Source of the DNA: Dryococelus australis
Lineage: Eukaryota > Arthropoda > Insecta > Phasmatodea > Phasmatidae
Length of the DNA: 64,000 nucleotides
Assembly (NCBI GenBank): GCA_029891345.1
Contig: CM057009.1
Span: forward strand, 306,033,166 to 306,097,165
Direction of reading: 5' to 3'
Shown piece by piece: positions 13,100-24,892 of the stretch. Position numbers and translations under genes: made by a program. The notes under the pieces are model-generated. The model had not been told where the DNA came from. It saw nothing but the letters and a program-made list of their open reading frames with translations, and did not search any database. Each line of letters begins with the position of its first letter. Position 1 is the first letter of the stretch.

Positions 13100-14449
13100 T
13101 TATACGTTAAAAAAAATAATAATCAGTGAGATTAAGGAAAACAACTGATAAAAAAAATTCTGAAATCTTCTTAAAACTACGAATACTTCTATTTTAAAAT
13201 AAATGACTTTCCATAAACTGCACAGAATTTCCCGTGAATGCACGGAATCTCTTCGTCAATTTGCTAATAGGTTTTTGTGTATTTTCTGCTTGTTAAAGAA
13301 GATTATGGGGAAAGCGGTGATTTGGATTATTCGGGTGTTTTAACAGTGTGTGAAAGGTCATTTCAAAACGTTCAAATTATTAAGTTCTCTAGCTTTATTT
13401 GAAGGCGAGTCAACGACGTAGAACGTCGCCCATCTCACGACTCTGCTACCAATGCATAACAACGCGAAGACGTTTTAGTAAGTTAACATAAAAGTGGAGC
13501 ATAAAACATTTCCCGGTTTTTGGCAATACTGAGTGTTTGAAACGTCGCTTACAGTTGCAGGTGGCTTTCTTTGTTTAGGATTGTATTCCGAGAAAATGAC
13601 GAGTGTGTATTTCAATTCTTTCTGAAGCAGCTTGTGAGCACATGCAGTAGCTTCTTATCTAAGTGTGCATGTGAGACTTCCTGAAATAGAATTTGCTCTG
13701 CAGATAGCCAGGCAACTAAACTAGTGGCGAAATAAAAAGTACCCAATGTAACAAATTTTCTTACTGAAGAAAATTTGACTAACAACAGACCAGTCAATCT
13801 AATATAGAGTAATATGGATAACTTTTTTTATTGGTGAGCTTGCAATATCAGCTTCAAAATAAGTCTATAAGCTCAAAGTGGTTCTATATTTCGTAGCTAT
13901 AGACCTACACAACACATCTGGCAACAATGTTTTCACTACCATAATTGTAATTTTACACCGATAATGTTGGTTTGCTCAACGTGTAGGAGTAACAATCATA
14001 ACAAGAAGAGTAACCAAACCACTTAACATCTGTCTCTACACGTCCTTGTATCAAATTACATGGGCGACCAAAGAAAGAATCAAATTTATCTGTTCGTGTA
14101 TTTTATTAACTGCGACAAGAAAATTACACATAAAGTATCGCAGAAGAATGCAACGTTAATTTAATTCCTGCGAATAATAATTACAAACTAATTTTCTCTA
14201 CATTACTCACACGTATAGTTTCTCGCAGCGCGACAAAGTACCTATGCTCGTGATTTTGAAGAGGAACGTTTCCAAATCAACGGCCCGCGACGTATGTAGT
14301 ATCAAAGAGACACAGTAACAACTGGACCACAAGGAATCCGAGATAATTAATGATCGTTAACTGAAGTAACCCTTTTTGTAACGGGTTCTAGTGTTAGTGT
14401 AATTTATCGGTTTACATGTATGTGTATATAATTGTTTATGTATATATAT
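13100..14449. other. Unassigned sequence between MITE copies
   Basis: No gene recognised. The minus-strand frame at 13612-13797 has no known domain. Confidence 0.4.
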
Positions 14450-14681
14450 GCTGTTCACGGTAAAGTGAGCACTTTTGAGGCTCTAGTTACTTTTACCATT
14501 CATACTTTTTTATCCTTTAATCACATTTTTAAATAAATATTGTCATGTAAGTAATAAACACAGTGTGTATATTCCACCGAACTTGGAAGTTCACGTCTAA
14601 GGCTAAAATAAAATAAATTTATTGACTATTACTCCAAATGAGAGGACTTTCAAAAGTGCTCATTATTACCATGAATAGCCT
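14450..14681 (+). mobile_element. MITE-B (TIR family 1 short subfamily), full copy
   Basis: A 232-bp element with the same termini as MITE-A (CTGTTCACGGTAAAGTGAGC and its inverse) but an unrelated interior containing TTATCCTTTAATCAC, AAGGCTAAAATAA and TATTGACTATTACTCC. It is the uninterrupted reference for the SINE-interrupted copies at 60.5 and 62.3 kb. Confidence 0.85.
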
Positions 14682-14876
14682 ATATTAATGAATGTAACTG
14701 TATACGTATACCTATAACTATATACGTATATAAGTAGACACATAGGGCCTAAAGATATATTCATAATAATTTTTTTTCACTCAATATTTAACTATAAAAG
14801 TATACTTTGAAGGTTGTAATGTCATGAATAATTATACTGGCGTGTGTGTTAATAAGTTTGTACAATTACTGTATAA

Positions 14877-15294
14877 AGGCTGTTCACGATAAAGTGAGCA
14901 CTTTTGAAATAAACCTTGGGAAAATGTCACTGCTCATACCTGCATATGTTTTAACGGGCGCATTGAGTGGCATTCACCCAGTAAAGTTGGTAACGATGGA
15001 GGGAAAGTAGTTCTATATCTCAACGTCAAATAGAAAATGATAGGCAAGCACTTGTGATAACATAAATTATTTCTTTCACTTTCAGTTTTTTAATGCATCG
15101 AAGTGTAAAAATTAGCAGATTTATAAAACACATTCTTTCGTGATTATTTCATAGTTTCACTTGACCGATGCACGAATTAAGTGATGAGGCCCATGGCAAT
15201 GTTAATTTTACATAAGGCGGAATAATATACAAAGTACATAAAAGTAGATCTTAAGCAGGGCTTTCAAAAGTGCTCATTTTACCGTGAAAAGCCT
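14877..15294 (-). mobile_element. MITE-A, full copy, reversed
   Basis: A 418-bp copy in the opposite orientation to 12679-13099. The reverse complements of the AATTTTACATAAGGCGG and GCATATGTTTTAACGGG landmarks are present, and both termini are intact apart from point changes. Confidence 0.85.
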
Positions 15295-15708
15295 ATAGCA
15301 TTGAAATGTATGTACATACAATCAAGAGCTTAAGAACTTTTTTTGCACCTGGTTTGAAATATTTAAAATCATGGTATAACCAACAAGGCTATAAATTATT
15401 TTATATTATACATATAGTGTAAAAAATGAGTCGTCCTGTAATTTGTTAAATTGCGTAGGTGCTAAAGACATAAAATCACAGAGCATTTGTATGAGTAGCT
15501 TAAATTTTTTACAAAGCACACTTAGAATGACCATTGATTTTTGCCTAACAGTTAAGATTAAAAACACGAACAATCAGTACCAAATCCCACAAAATTTATA
15601 TCCCCAATATCTATCGTTATATTAGGGAAATGCCAACTGTGTGAAGTGCACAGAATCCACTCGCTATCCCATTAAGCTGTGGGCTCATAATACGAATTGA
15701 TGTAGTGT

Positions 15709-15731
15709 AATGGAGCACAGAGTGCTCCATT
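15709..15731. repeat. Short perfect hairpin
   Basis: Ten-base arms AATGGAGCAC and GTGCTCCATT are separated by three bases (AGA). It lies in otherwise unassigned sequence between two MITE copies. Confidence 0.7.
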
Positions 15732-16049
15732 TTGCATTGGCAAGCAGCCATCGCGGTTGAATTCACTAAAGGCGTTACCGTCGGATCAAAATATTCACTT
15801 TACAATTCTGGGCGAGCCGTGGATGTGAGTGCTGTTTCTAAACGTTAGTTTACATATATGTTTAGTTCGAAGGGCCAACTCGCCGAAGTTTTTTTCTTCC
15901 GTAAAAGCAGAACCATCAATAAGCCCAATTAAATGTAAACATATGCTCACATGTGTGTGTAGCCAAATTAAAAAATATTTGCTCTAGGTAGAAATTTTTT
16001 CCGCACTGTGCTTTCATTTCAGTACCTTTACAGCTAAACACGGCCAGGT

Positions 16050-16433
16050 TAATGTGCGTGATATATAATCTGATGCACATTTTGTATTCCTCCGCCATAT
16101 CTAAGCAACATTCACATGGTTCCGATAATTTTATTCGTACGTCAGTAGAATGAAACTGTCAGGTTTTTTTCGAACACAAGAATGTTACTAATACACCAAT
16201 TTTTTTCTTTTATGTGAACACAGAAGTAGAACTATAAGAAAAATACACACTGGCTACTAATGTAAACGTTACCCTGTTAAAACGACAGGAATGTAATCGA
16301 AATACTTTTCATACATCACTGCCAATATTACAGGCAGCTTGCCTTCCAGTCTGCTCGTTAAAATATATGCGTCTCTAGGTTGGGAATTTTTACTATGTGT
16401 TTGTTCCAAACTGCTCAATTGTCCGTGAACTAG
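16050..16433 (+). mobile_element. MITE-A, old diverged copy
   Basis: Recognised by the ordered landmarks TATTCCTCCGCCAT, AACATTCACATGG, CGTTAAAATATATGC and a degenerate right end TGCTCAATTGTCCGTGAACT. Much more diverged than the neighbours. The left end is not clear and its start is approximate. Confidence 0.55.
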
Positions 16434-17594
16434 TGCTTCTTCCATGGTGTGTTGTACGTAATGTATGAAGGAAAAAACACCAAGTAACTTTCGATTCAGC
16501 TTCCTATCTCAGTAATTGCCTTCAGAAGAGAGGGACTTCCTACCATAGGCTAACTGTTCATGCCAATATCGTAGGTATGCCACACTATTTACAGTATATA
16601 TAGTATCTTCCAGCTACGTCCGATTTAATAATGCAATACTTTGTTAATTGGTTACCTCGAATATCACGGTTCCTAATTGAAATCTCACAAAAGTTAAAAT
16701 TTAGTTTATTCCAAAATTTTGCGTGTTTATCATTCTATGATACTTACACATCACTGTAAAATTAACAAAACGATTAGTATAGACGCTAAAGTTTTAGGTA
16801 ATTCTTATACTTGAGATATAAATACAGTTTAAGAACGTAGTCGTGGCTCCCTATCTTCGCTCACGATACATCATTCTAATAATTAAACTCTAACCCACGA
16901 TTATCCTTTGAAGTACCGGTACGAACTTTTTCATTTGTATTATTTCGCTGTTCATATTTCCAGTTTTATACATTATTACACAATTCCCTGCAAACATATA
17001 TCACATGGAAAATTAAAAAATTGATGGCAATTGTTTGTTACCTGCTACTTACATAAACCAAATACCGGCTTGTATAATCAACATTATATGGTTCTGCACA
17101 TTACCATTCTGTGAAATCGGCAATATGAAAAATTAATTCGCTTTATTTTCAGTAGTGTTAATGTAATACTTATTTAATTCCCTTTATTTCAGCGTAGATC
17201 GTGGTTATATTTTTGAAATACGTTAACTGAAGTATATAGCGAATACATTATACATTAAGACTGCCTTGAGAAACAGAAACACAGCACATAACTTTGCTGG
17301 AAGAAAAATTAAATCTCCGGCATAGAATATGGAGTATGGAAAGCAATGCACACAGTAAAATATTTTTGAACATTTTATTAACAATTTCTTGGGGAAAAAT
17401 GTTTACCGGAAATATTCTTGTAACCCTAGAAAAATTATTCTATAATTAAGACACCGAGATACCTACATGAAACTGAAAAATACTAAATTAATTATATTTG
17501 ACCAAGATTTAAATGAACATGAACTCTACAATAGTAGAAGGGCATAGTTCCTCCTGGCGCAGGATTCGGAACCGGGGAGCTGGTAGCCGGGAGA
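16434..17594. other. Unassigned intergenic sequence
   Basis: AT-rich with no gene recognised. The last ~70 bases (from about 17530) are GC-richer but match nothing I know. Confidence 0.4.
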
Positions 17595-17905
17595 TGAAGA
17601 TATCGTCCACGAATCACGACATGAAAGCTTATTTCCGAATATAGTAAGGTGCATCATCGCAGGACCCTCGGGTTGTGGCAAGACATGCGCCCTACTGAGC
17701 CTGCTGGAAGAAGAGAACGGTCTTCGGTTTGAGAACATGTACCTGTACTCCAGATCGCTCCAGCAACCGAAATACTAGCGACTGGCACGAGTACTGCAAG
17801 CCGTGGATGGCGTGGGTTATTTCCACTGAAGCGATAATGAAACCGTCGTGCCGCCGAGTGAAGCACTGCCAAACTCTATGTTTGTCTTCGATGACATTGC
17901 CTGAA
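17595..17905 (+). pseudogene. A32-like packaging ATPase fragment, copy 1
   Basis: This stretch is a diverged copy of the 5' half of the ATPase relic at 57.2-57.5 kb. It runs from shortly before the P-loop to just after Walker B. The Walker A motif GPSGCGKT is readable near 17662-17690, and the FVFDD Walker B segment near 17880-17900. An in-frame stop replaces a glutamine codon in the QQPKY region, and another break follows. Homology stops abruptly at about 17905, where minus-strand retrotransposon sequence begins. A32-like ATPases pump DNA into capsids in Polinton/adintovirus-type and giant DNA viruses. This one is dead. Which viral lineage it came from I cannot say. Confidence 0.75.
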
Positions 17906-18510
17906 AACTTCGCATTTCAGTTTTATCCACTGGTAGAGACCATTATATATTTGCTCTAGTCTTCTCAGGGTCTGTTTCAATCGCATTGGCACACACGAGG
18001 CCCAAGAATTAAACTTTCTTTTGGAAATTGTGGCATTTCTTAGGAACTAATTTCAGGTTAGCTGCACCGACTTTCTGAAACACGGATTCTACACATTTCA
18101 GGTGCACTTCAAATGTTCTTCCTGTGAAAAAAATGTTACACCTGGCAAATGTCTAAAGGCAGAACATTCTCCATCAGTCACTGAAAGGTGGTAGGGTATT
18201 ACGTAGCCCAAAGGGCATAACCTTCAGTTGCCGTGTTCCTTCCTCTTCGACACGAAAGGCAACTTCGGACTACCAATATCCGCTCTTCATATCAAAAGTT
18301 GAATACCACGGTAAACCTGCTAGGCTATTCAGTGTGTCATCTGTCCTTGGGAGTGGGTAAGCATCTTTCTTGGTCACATTATTAGTTTGGCGGTATTCAA
18401 CACAATTTCTAGTAGAGCTGTATATCTTTTCAACAAGCACAATCGGAGAAGATCATTGGCTGCTGATGGCTATATTATATATAAATCCTTCATCTATTTT
18501 ATAATACCAT
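17903..18510 (-). pseudogene. Retrotransposon reverse transcriptase, decayed
   Basis: Minus-strand translation gives pieces typical of Ty3/gypsy RT in the right order: NNVTKKDAYPLPR, WYSTFDMKSGYW, MPFGLRNT, NLKLVPKKC, FLGLVCA, and the connection-domain piece VDKTEMRSF at the end. The glutamine codon after SGYW has become a stop. The YxDD catalytic box is not readable where it should be (near 18140-18170), so the active site is lost. The nearest match in architecture is a gypsy-like pol; exact clade not determinable. Confidence 0.8.
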
Positions 18511-19291
18511 CAACCACCTAATGTGAAGCTAGCAGTAGTCACCTTGGTGGCTACTTTATGGGCCTGGCATTCCTTGTGTCCATGTGATGGCATGCAATAT
18601 TAGTTCGGTCAAGGTCGTTGGGCTCACAGGAGAAAGCATTTGTATTTCTCTGTAGTATATCTGAGACAGCCTTCTCTTGTCGTCAGTTGATATTTTCTCT
18701 TGTTCTTGTCAGTGGTTCCCTGAGAACATCTGGTAGAGGACATTAGTTGTTTTGTGGCATTGAAACTTCTGGAACATTTGAAAGTACATGTGAAACATGC
18801 TTGCAAATCCCTATAGTGACACCCTCCTCAAGACGAATAGCCCAGTCAGATAAATTAATCATCCTTATTGGCGAACTGTCTGATTTTTAATAAATCAAAA
18901 TTCTTTTCTACAAATACACCATATGGTATAATGACACCTTTCTAGGCTGGTTCGATTATGCCCAACCTCCTGACAAATTCTCCATGGCATCTGCATGGAA
19001 TAACAATTTCTCTAGAAGAAGTGAGCATAATTGTCTGATTACACACTAGTGGGCAGCTCATTGGCGTAGATAAATCTTGTCATGTTAATATTACCAACTC
19101 GGTTTTACCTGTCCGTAACACCCCCAGTCGTGTATCGATACAGCACCCCAGCTAACGTAGTGCATCAAGACCCAAAATGCATTCGTTCACCATTTCGGCT
19201 ATGTAAATATCATGCTCTACATTAACATTATCAAGCTGTAAGAGTACCCTACTCTTGCCTATTACTGGCGTGGTCTCGTCTGTTACTGCAG

Positions 19292-19498
19292 TTAAATAGC
19301 AGTGATCCGTGCTTTTATCTGACTATCACTGGGGAAAGGCCAGAAAATGTCCGGTGTTACCAACATTGCAGTCACCCCTGAGTCAACACCCATCTGACAA
19401 GAAACCTCATCTAGACTCCCTCCACCAATATGGCATATAAGTCCTGTTTCATTTAATGTACCTGCAAAAACATTTGGGGCATACTCTTCGAGAATCAC
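19292..19498 (-). pseudogene. Retrotransposon aspartic protease fragment
   Basis: A 68-codon frame contains GVDSGVTAMLV, which corresponds to the D-S/T-G catalytic turn of retropepsins (catalytic Asp about residue 39). Valine replaces the alanine usual after DTG/DSG. The fragment lies between the Gag zinc knuckle and the RT, as expected. It maintains processing of Gag-Pol in live elements. Here it is isolated by stops. Confidence 0.65.
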
Positions 19499-19549
19499 CT
19501 ACCTTTGTCCCTCAAGACCAGTGCTTTCAAGTTTCCAGGAGTTGTTGCA

Positions 19550-20590
19550 CTCTCATATCCCTCTTGCTGGCTGCTCCCTGGATACTGCTGCTGCTGTTGC
19601 TACTGCTGAGGACAGTTGGTTTTCAGGTGCCCTGGTTGTCCACACGACCAACATTCGGAGTGTTTGGCTGGGGGACGGCGAATCTCCATAGTGCGGACCC
19701 TGGAAGCGATGTCCCCCACGGTCGCCTGCAATTCCTTCAGTGTCCGCTTGATACCTGTCGTCCTCCTCTTCGTTGAGCATTACTGCCCCCACTGGATGTT
19801 GGGGGACCGATGCCTGTCTTGCTGTCCCCACCTCCAGTGCTCAGGTCAAGGAATCCTGCATGGTAAGAGGCGCAGCCAAACCTACAACTTGTCTCACCTC
19901 GGCGTGAGCACTAGCATCAACGAAGAATCCGACTGCGATAACACATCGTACCTGCTCAGAGCAACCCTCTAGAGACAGACGTGACAGCCTCACGATGTCC
20001 TGCCACAACTTCTCCAGAGGTTCCCCTGGCCGCTGGATGCGGCTTCGCATTTGAGTATGGTGGTCGTGTTGCAGGTATCAGTCGCCAAACCGCAGCTCCA
20101 AAGCCGACACAAATATGGAATATTCCAATCGATGTCGTTCTGTCAGCGACTGCAGTTTGCTCAGTACAGGTCCCCTCAGTACAGCCGCCAGGTAGTATGC
20201 CCGCTGCTCTTCAGTCCAGCCATTCAGGGAGGCAATAATCTCGAACTAGTGCCGGTATTCGCGCCAAGGTGTCTGTCCATAGTATGGGGCGAGATTTATG
20301 GTTACGATTTTACCCACCCATGGCTAGGCGTACTTATACTGCTGAATGGCTCGTCCTATCCTGCGATGGCTGTGTTGGTGGCAACCACTACATTCTCCTC
20401 GCTGCGCACATTCGTTAGCTCGGTTAGGGTCGATCTCAGTTTCGCCTCAGCTGCTGTAAAACTCTTTCTGTGCTGCTGCGAGAACTCTTGTCATTCCTTC
20501 TTGAGGGCGATCACCTCCTGGTCCCCCCTTATACTCGACACTGTAACCTCTCGTTCGCAATGTCCTCCTTTTCATTCACTCTGAATGAAA
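19550..20590 (-). pseudogene. Retrotransposon Gag with CCHC zinc knuckle
   Basis: Minus-strand reading gives, in order: a charged segment compatible with coiled coil (about 20580-20350), a capsid-like part with TPWREYRHQFE-type sequence and SLNGWTEEQRAYYLA, then QRPGEPLEKLWQDIVRL, and finally a CCHC knuckle CWSCGQPGHLKTNC (19653-19612, spacing C-x2-C-x4-H-x4-C). This is the usual layout of Ty3/gypsy Gag. It assembles the particle and binds element RNA in live copies. At least two frameshifts and several stops break it. The plus-strand frame at 20051-20584 is a shadow. Confidence 0.8.
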
Positions 20591-21008
20591 TTTTCTTAAT
20601 TGAATTTTCCTTCACACTCTATATTTCCTGTACACTACTTCGGTAACATTGTATATTTTCTTGTCCATTTCTTCACTAAAACGATCTATTTTCCTGTTTA
20701 CCAGTTCACCATCACTAATAATTTGGCTATTTACATTATCATTTATGCTATTTACAACATATATCTACAAAATTATTAATTTTACTATTTCCATATCCAT
20801 TAAAATGATCTACAACTCTAGTTATTCGGCTATCCAGTCTTTGCATCACAAACATGTAGGACTTGTATCTCCCCGGCATTTTCCTACTTAGCATTCACAA
20901 ATAAATTACTTAAAAATCCTTGGACCTATTACTACAAATACGATTATATTTACTTAGTTACCTTACTTGCATTAATTTTATTTTAAATATTTTAATAAAA
21001 TTACTTTA
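20591..21008 (-). other. Retrotransposon leader between PBS and Gag
   Basis: AT-rich untranslated leader with no coding signature on the element strand. Its position between the primer-binding site and Gag is the only evidence. Confidence 0.5.
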
Positions 21009-21026
21009 TTACAGTCCTGACACCAA
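21009..21026 (-). promoter_or_regulatory. Primer-binding site
   Basis: On the minus strand TTGGTGTCAGGACTGT follows immediately after the LTR end (...GTAACA). TTGGTGTCAG-type primer-binding sites are common just inside gypsy-type LTRs. I do not assign the priming tRNA. Confidence 0.7.
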
Positions 21027-21923
21027 TGTTACAATTTTGCAAAGTCAGTTGGCTCTACCAGGGTATTTAATTTATGGAGGTCCTAATCAAGTAAAAGGAT
21101 AAATTATAATTTCGTAATTTTATTTACAATAACTACAAAATCCTGTTGACACATCTCACAATAAATAAATTTGACTTGCTGATTAGAACAGATTTAATCA
21201 ATACATTTTACAATTTTCATATAAATTAATGTAGTTAAATAATTAAAAATCAGTACCGTTAGACAGTGTATCAAAACCTATTTAATTATTTCATAAATTA
21301 AGTGCCCATATTTGACAGCTGGAATATTTACAATAAATTCCGTATCAAATCTTTATACAGTCCCAACTCAGTTTAGTCCAGATCTAACTAGTCCGCAATA
21401 TTCTAGATTTCTCTGAGCGTCATCATGCACAGTAGCTTTCACTCGTCTGATTTCACGACCTCTCGTCCGTTCACTCCACAAACGCCTCGTCTGCCATCGT
21501 CTCGCAATCTCCGGCCGCCGTCCGTCCTCCACACCGATGTCCTTCACTGCACTCGACTTTACCCTGGTTATTGCACTTAGCAAAATAATTTTACCAACAG
21601 ACTGCCGACCCTTGGACCGCTGCATTATTTATAGGGTCTTAGCCCATCGCCCAGAAATTTCTCTAAATGCCGCGTTTCGCCGAGGGTCCTAGTTCCCAAA
21701 ATAGTTTGCGCATCCTCTATAGTCGTTGGCTTCTCCATCAGGGGAGGAGGGGCTGTGTTGCAAGCCAGGTCAGCCGTCAATCATTCCCTGCGACCGCGGC
21801 GACGAGACCGCGAGTGGGTCTGCCTTGGAAAAGAGGGGCGAGGGGAGGTTTAAGGAGGGTCGCCCATACACAGCCGAGTCTGCGCATTGTGCTTGCGTTC
21901 TGTACGGCAGTAGGTGAGTAACA
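21027..21923 (-). repeat. 5' LTR of the gypsy-type element
   Basis: An ~897-bp segment bounded by TGTTAC (plus strand 21027-21032) and GTAACA (21918-21923), the short inverted termini expected of an LTR. The inner end abuts the primer-binding site. The minus strand has TATAAATA at 21633-21626, placing U3 at the right and R/U5 at the left. There is no second LTR in the window, so boundary calls rest on termini, PBS and TATA and not on a pairwise match. Confidence 0.7.
21626..21633 (-). promoter_or_regulatory. Putative LTR TATA box
   Basis: TATAAATA on the minus strand inside the LTR, with GC-rich U3-like sequence upstream. It would start the retroelement RNA near 21600. Confidence 0.5.
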
Positions 21924-22479
21924 ATATCGAGACTTTTAAAGAGTTTGCTTGATTTTCTAAGGTCAAGGACAAACACGACGTAAATTAAAAGAAATATGGC
22001 GACTGCCCCATTACAGATACGTTATCCAGTACCCCATACAGTGTGGTGAAATTCTCTAATTTCCTAGAACATCTTAGCACTGACTTTTCATATTTGGACA
22101 CGATTTTTCAAGTTCAGATAATACGTTTAAACATATGTTTTGAGGCTCTTGAATATATATTTCATGCAATCTCGAATAACTTATTTGTAGCATAAGTTAC
22201 CTTCATGCAGTTTGTTACCCCGCATGTCACGCATGTGAACAAACAACTCAAAAAACGTCTGTCTATTTGTATACACATGCGTTTGCAACGAGTAATGTTT
22301 ACCCTCTCCGACGACCATTCTTTGGATAAGCTCAGCATCATTCTCTGCCGGGAATTTTCGTTCATATATTCTACATGTAACTAGGTTCTTGGAAAGCGGA
22401 TTCGTTTCGACTGTCTGTGAGATCTCAACGCCAAATTGAGTCGTATATCGATGAAAACATTTTTGGAAAGTTTACTTCA

Positions 22480-22870
22480 CTGTACAATGTAATATTCGAC
22501 AGTTGATTTAACATATTTTAATATTGTTTATTTATGGAATGAAGTAATTTTTATTCTTTTTTTTTTTTTTTTTGCTTTACAGATAGAAACCGGCTTCCTT
22601 TTTAAGCACCTATAGATCGTTTTTTGTTTTATTCTCAGTTTAGGTCCAACTCTCATTTTTAGGAAATTCAGGGTACATAAATCATATTTAAGTGTTTCTT
22701 AGCGTAATATTATTTCAAATTTTCTTGTGTGGTTTCTGCTATTTATGCATAGAAGTTAAGTAAAATTTTATGTAATTGCACTTTAGTTTTAAGTGACCTT
22801 CAGTATTTTACCTTAGGCATAGTCTGAGGTATTGTTAAATATTGTAATTATGACAGAACTCTCTTGCATT
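22480..22870 (+). repeat. Diverged direct repeat, copy 1
   Basis: Aligns collinearly with 24480-24892. Shared ordered blocks include TTTATGGAATG/TTTCTGGAATG, CTCTCATTTTTAGGAAATTC, AGTTTTAAGTGACCTT, TATTTTACCTTAGGCAT and AATTATGACAGAACTCTCTT versus close variants. No coding frame. It could be a piece of an unrecognised dispersed element or a local duplication. Confidence 0.7.
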
Positions 22871-23862
22871 TGTGTAGAATAAACATTTAGCTAGATTGCC
22901 TACGGTTATTATCACGGAATAGGATGTGGAAAAATTTGGCCTTGAAGTAAGGAGATATAAAGCAAAACGGTCCTTACATATTCTCTGCTTACAAATGAAA
23001 CTTCGCAATGAATTTTCATACCATTAAAAATGAATATTGATTCTTTCCTGATTTATGTATATATGTTATATCCAGGTTGAATTAATTTTGGTTGGGAAAA
23101 TATCAATAATCATTTATTTTCATTCATAAATATGTAGTCTTCTTCTCTTGAATTTACAATCACTCTGTGGTTATTTTCCTAATTCATGTATTATGTTATT
23201 TATATGTGTATCTTGTTTTGAATATTGCATGTATTATGTAATGAGTGTTTGTGTTTCTGTATATTAGTTACTAATGTTGTTGCAATATTGTATTATTGTG
23301 CTGAATGTAAATGTTTTAGGGTTGATTTAGTGTTTGGAAAGTATTCTTCTCTTTTCTACTTCAATTAGAGTACGTGGATTAGGAGATTCCTCACTATTTC
23401 TCGCAAATTTTACTCTACTCTCACACCATTGTTAGCACACATATTGATTTCCATGTTGTGAGAGATGATAGTATCACCACTAAAGACAATTTGGGTACTA
23501 CCACCTTCTCACTTGTCACAATAATAATTTTTTATTTTTAAAATTAGATATGTTCTTCTACACGGAAGATTCATCAGCAAAGCTGCTGCCGATCTAGAAC
23601 TGTATGTTCGGCAAACAAACTTACCAATGACAAGAAAACTCGCTCAATGTTGGGCGTAATAATTAAAAAAAGCACATTTTGTTAGTTGACCACAAAGTTG
23701 ATGTATTTGCACATTGAAATCTAAAAACTAATGGCATGCGAAACTGGAAAACCTCTACATTGCAAATAAAAGACACTGTCCATTGGAATAACGTGTTTTA
23801 TGTCCTCGAGTGCATAAAATCACTTACAAGTCAATGAGATGTCCTGCAATATTAAATAATCG
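22871..23862. other. Unassigned sequence between repeat copies
   Basis: AT-rich with no gene or repeat family recognised. Confidence 0.4.
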
Positions 23863-24011
23863 TGTTGGACGATGCCGCTGGTTGGCGGGTCTTCTCGGGG
23901 ATTTCCCTTTTCTTCCGCCCTTTCATTCCTGCACTGCTCCACACTCACCTCGCTTAGCGCTCGTCGGTTCTCAAGGCCTCGATGTAAAGAACCACGCAAA
24001 TATCTTCAATA
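23863..24011 (+). mobile_element. tRNA-derived SINE, body fragment
   Basis: Contains TTGGCGGGTCTTCTCGGGGA and CTCAAGGCCTCGATGTAAAG, which match the body of the SINE at 60674-60925 (reverse strand). The tRNA-like head is missing. Short frames here are SINE-derived. Confidence 0.75.
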
Positions 24012-24479
24012 TTAAGCCATTCTAATGCACTTTTCACCACGAGAAAGGAAAGGACATGTATGTCGTATCACCGACCCCGACAAAACAAATTTTAGTTGAC
24101 GTCAATTTCTTTTTTCCCCATTTGCTGCCCACAGTGATTTGAGCGAGCAAATTTCGCATCGCCTTCAATAATTTGTAGTGTTTTGTCTATTTTTTCCTTT
24201 TCAGCAGACTTTAAACTAAAAACGATGAAAGGTATTCTTTTAAATAATAGTTTTCTTTTATAATTGAATTATCTAATTATTTGTTTTCCTGTGTTTTGTT
24301 TTTCATATCAGGAAACTTATTGATGGCAATAAAAGACTAGTTCAATAGGAGGCAGAATTGTAAGTTAATTTTTATAATTAGAAATTCAAAGTTTCCGCTT
24401 GTTGTTTGTAATGTGACTCATGAATTGAGATGCTGATACTGCATTCGTTTGATCTTAACTCAGATCACGCCAGCAGGCG

Positions 24480-24892
24480 GGGCTTTCTGTAGTGATTCTA
24501 CAGTTGGTTTAATTTACTTCAATTTTATTTATTTCTGGAATGTAACAATTTTCCTTTATCTTCTTATTGACTTCAAAGACTAAATATGCTTTACTTCCAA
24601 GCCCTGTATAGAAAATTATTAGTTTAAGTGTAAATTTAGGTGCACCTCTCATTTTTAAGAAATTCTGGTTAAATTACATAATATTTTGTTGTTCCTTTAT
24701 ATAATTTTTTAAATTTTATTTTTGAGTTTACGCTAGTTCTACATAAGAGTTTAGTTAAAATACATGTATTTGTACTTGGTTTAAAGTCATCTTACCAAAA
24801 GTGTAATATTCATTTTTTAGTATTTTATCTTAAGCATTTTTGAAGGTATTGTTATTAAATTCGGTAATTATGAAGACTCTCTTGGTTCGGAA
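24480..24892 (+). repeat. Diverged direct repeat, copy 2
   Basis: Second copy of the 22480-22870 repeat, about 2.0 kb downstream in the same orientation. Similarity begins around ACAGTTGGTTTAA and fades after GAAGACTCTCTTGG. Many substitutions and small indels indicate an old duplication. Confidence 0.7.

Larger units (their letters stand above)
17903..21923 (-). mobile_element. Truncated Ty3/gypsy-type LTR retrotransposon
   Basis: Read on the minus strand the order is 5' LTR (21923-21027), primer-binding site, Gag, protease, reverse transcriptase. It ends at the RT/RNase H boundary. RNase H, integrase and the 3' LTR are missing in the window. Order and motifs fit Ty3/gypsy (Metaviridae). 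There are many stops and frameshifts. The far end fuses directly to the ATPase fragment at about 17903, so the truncation is a deletion or rearrangement and not a clean insertion. Confidence 0.85.

Noticed and set aside
20051-20584. 177-codon plus-strand frame as a gene
   Set aside because: It is antisense to the retrotransposon Gag, whose motifs read clearly on the minus strand.
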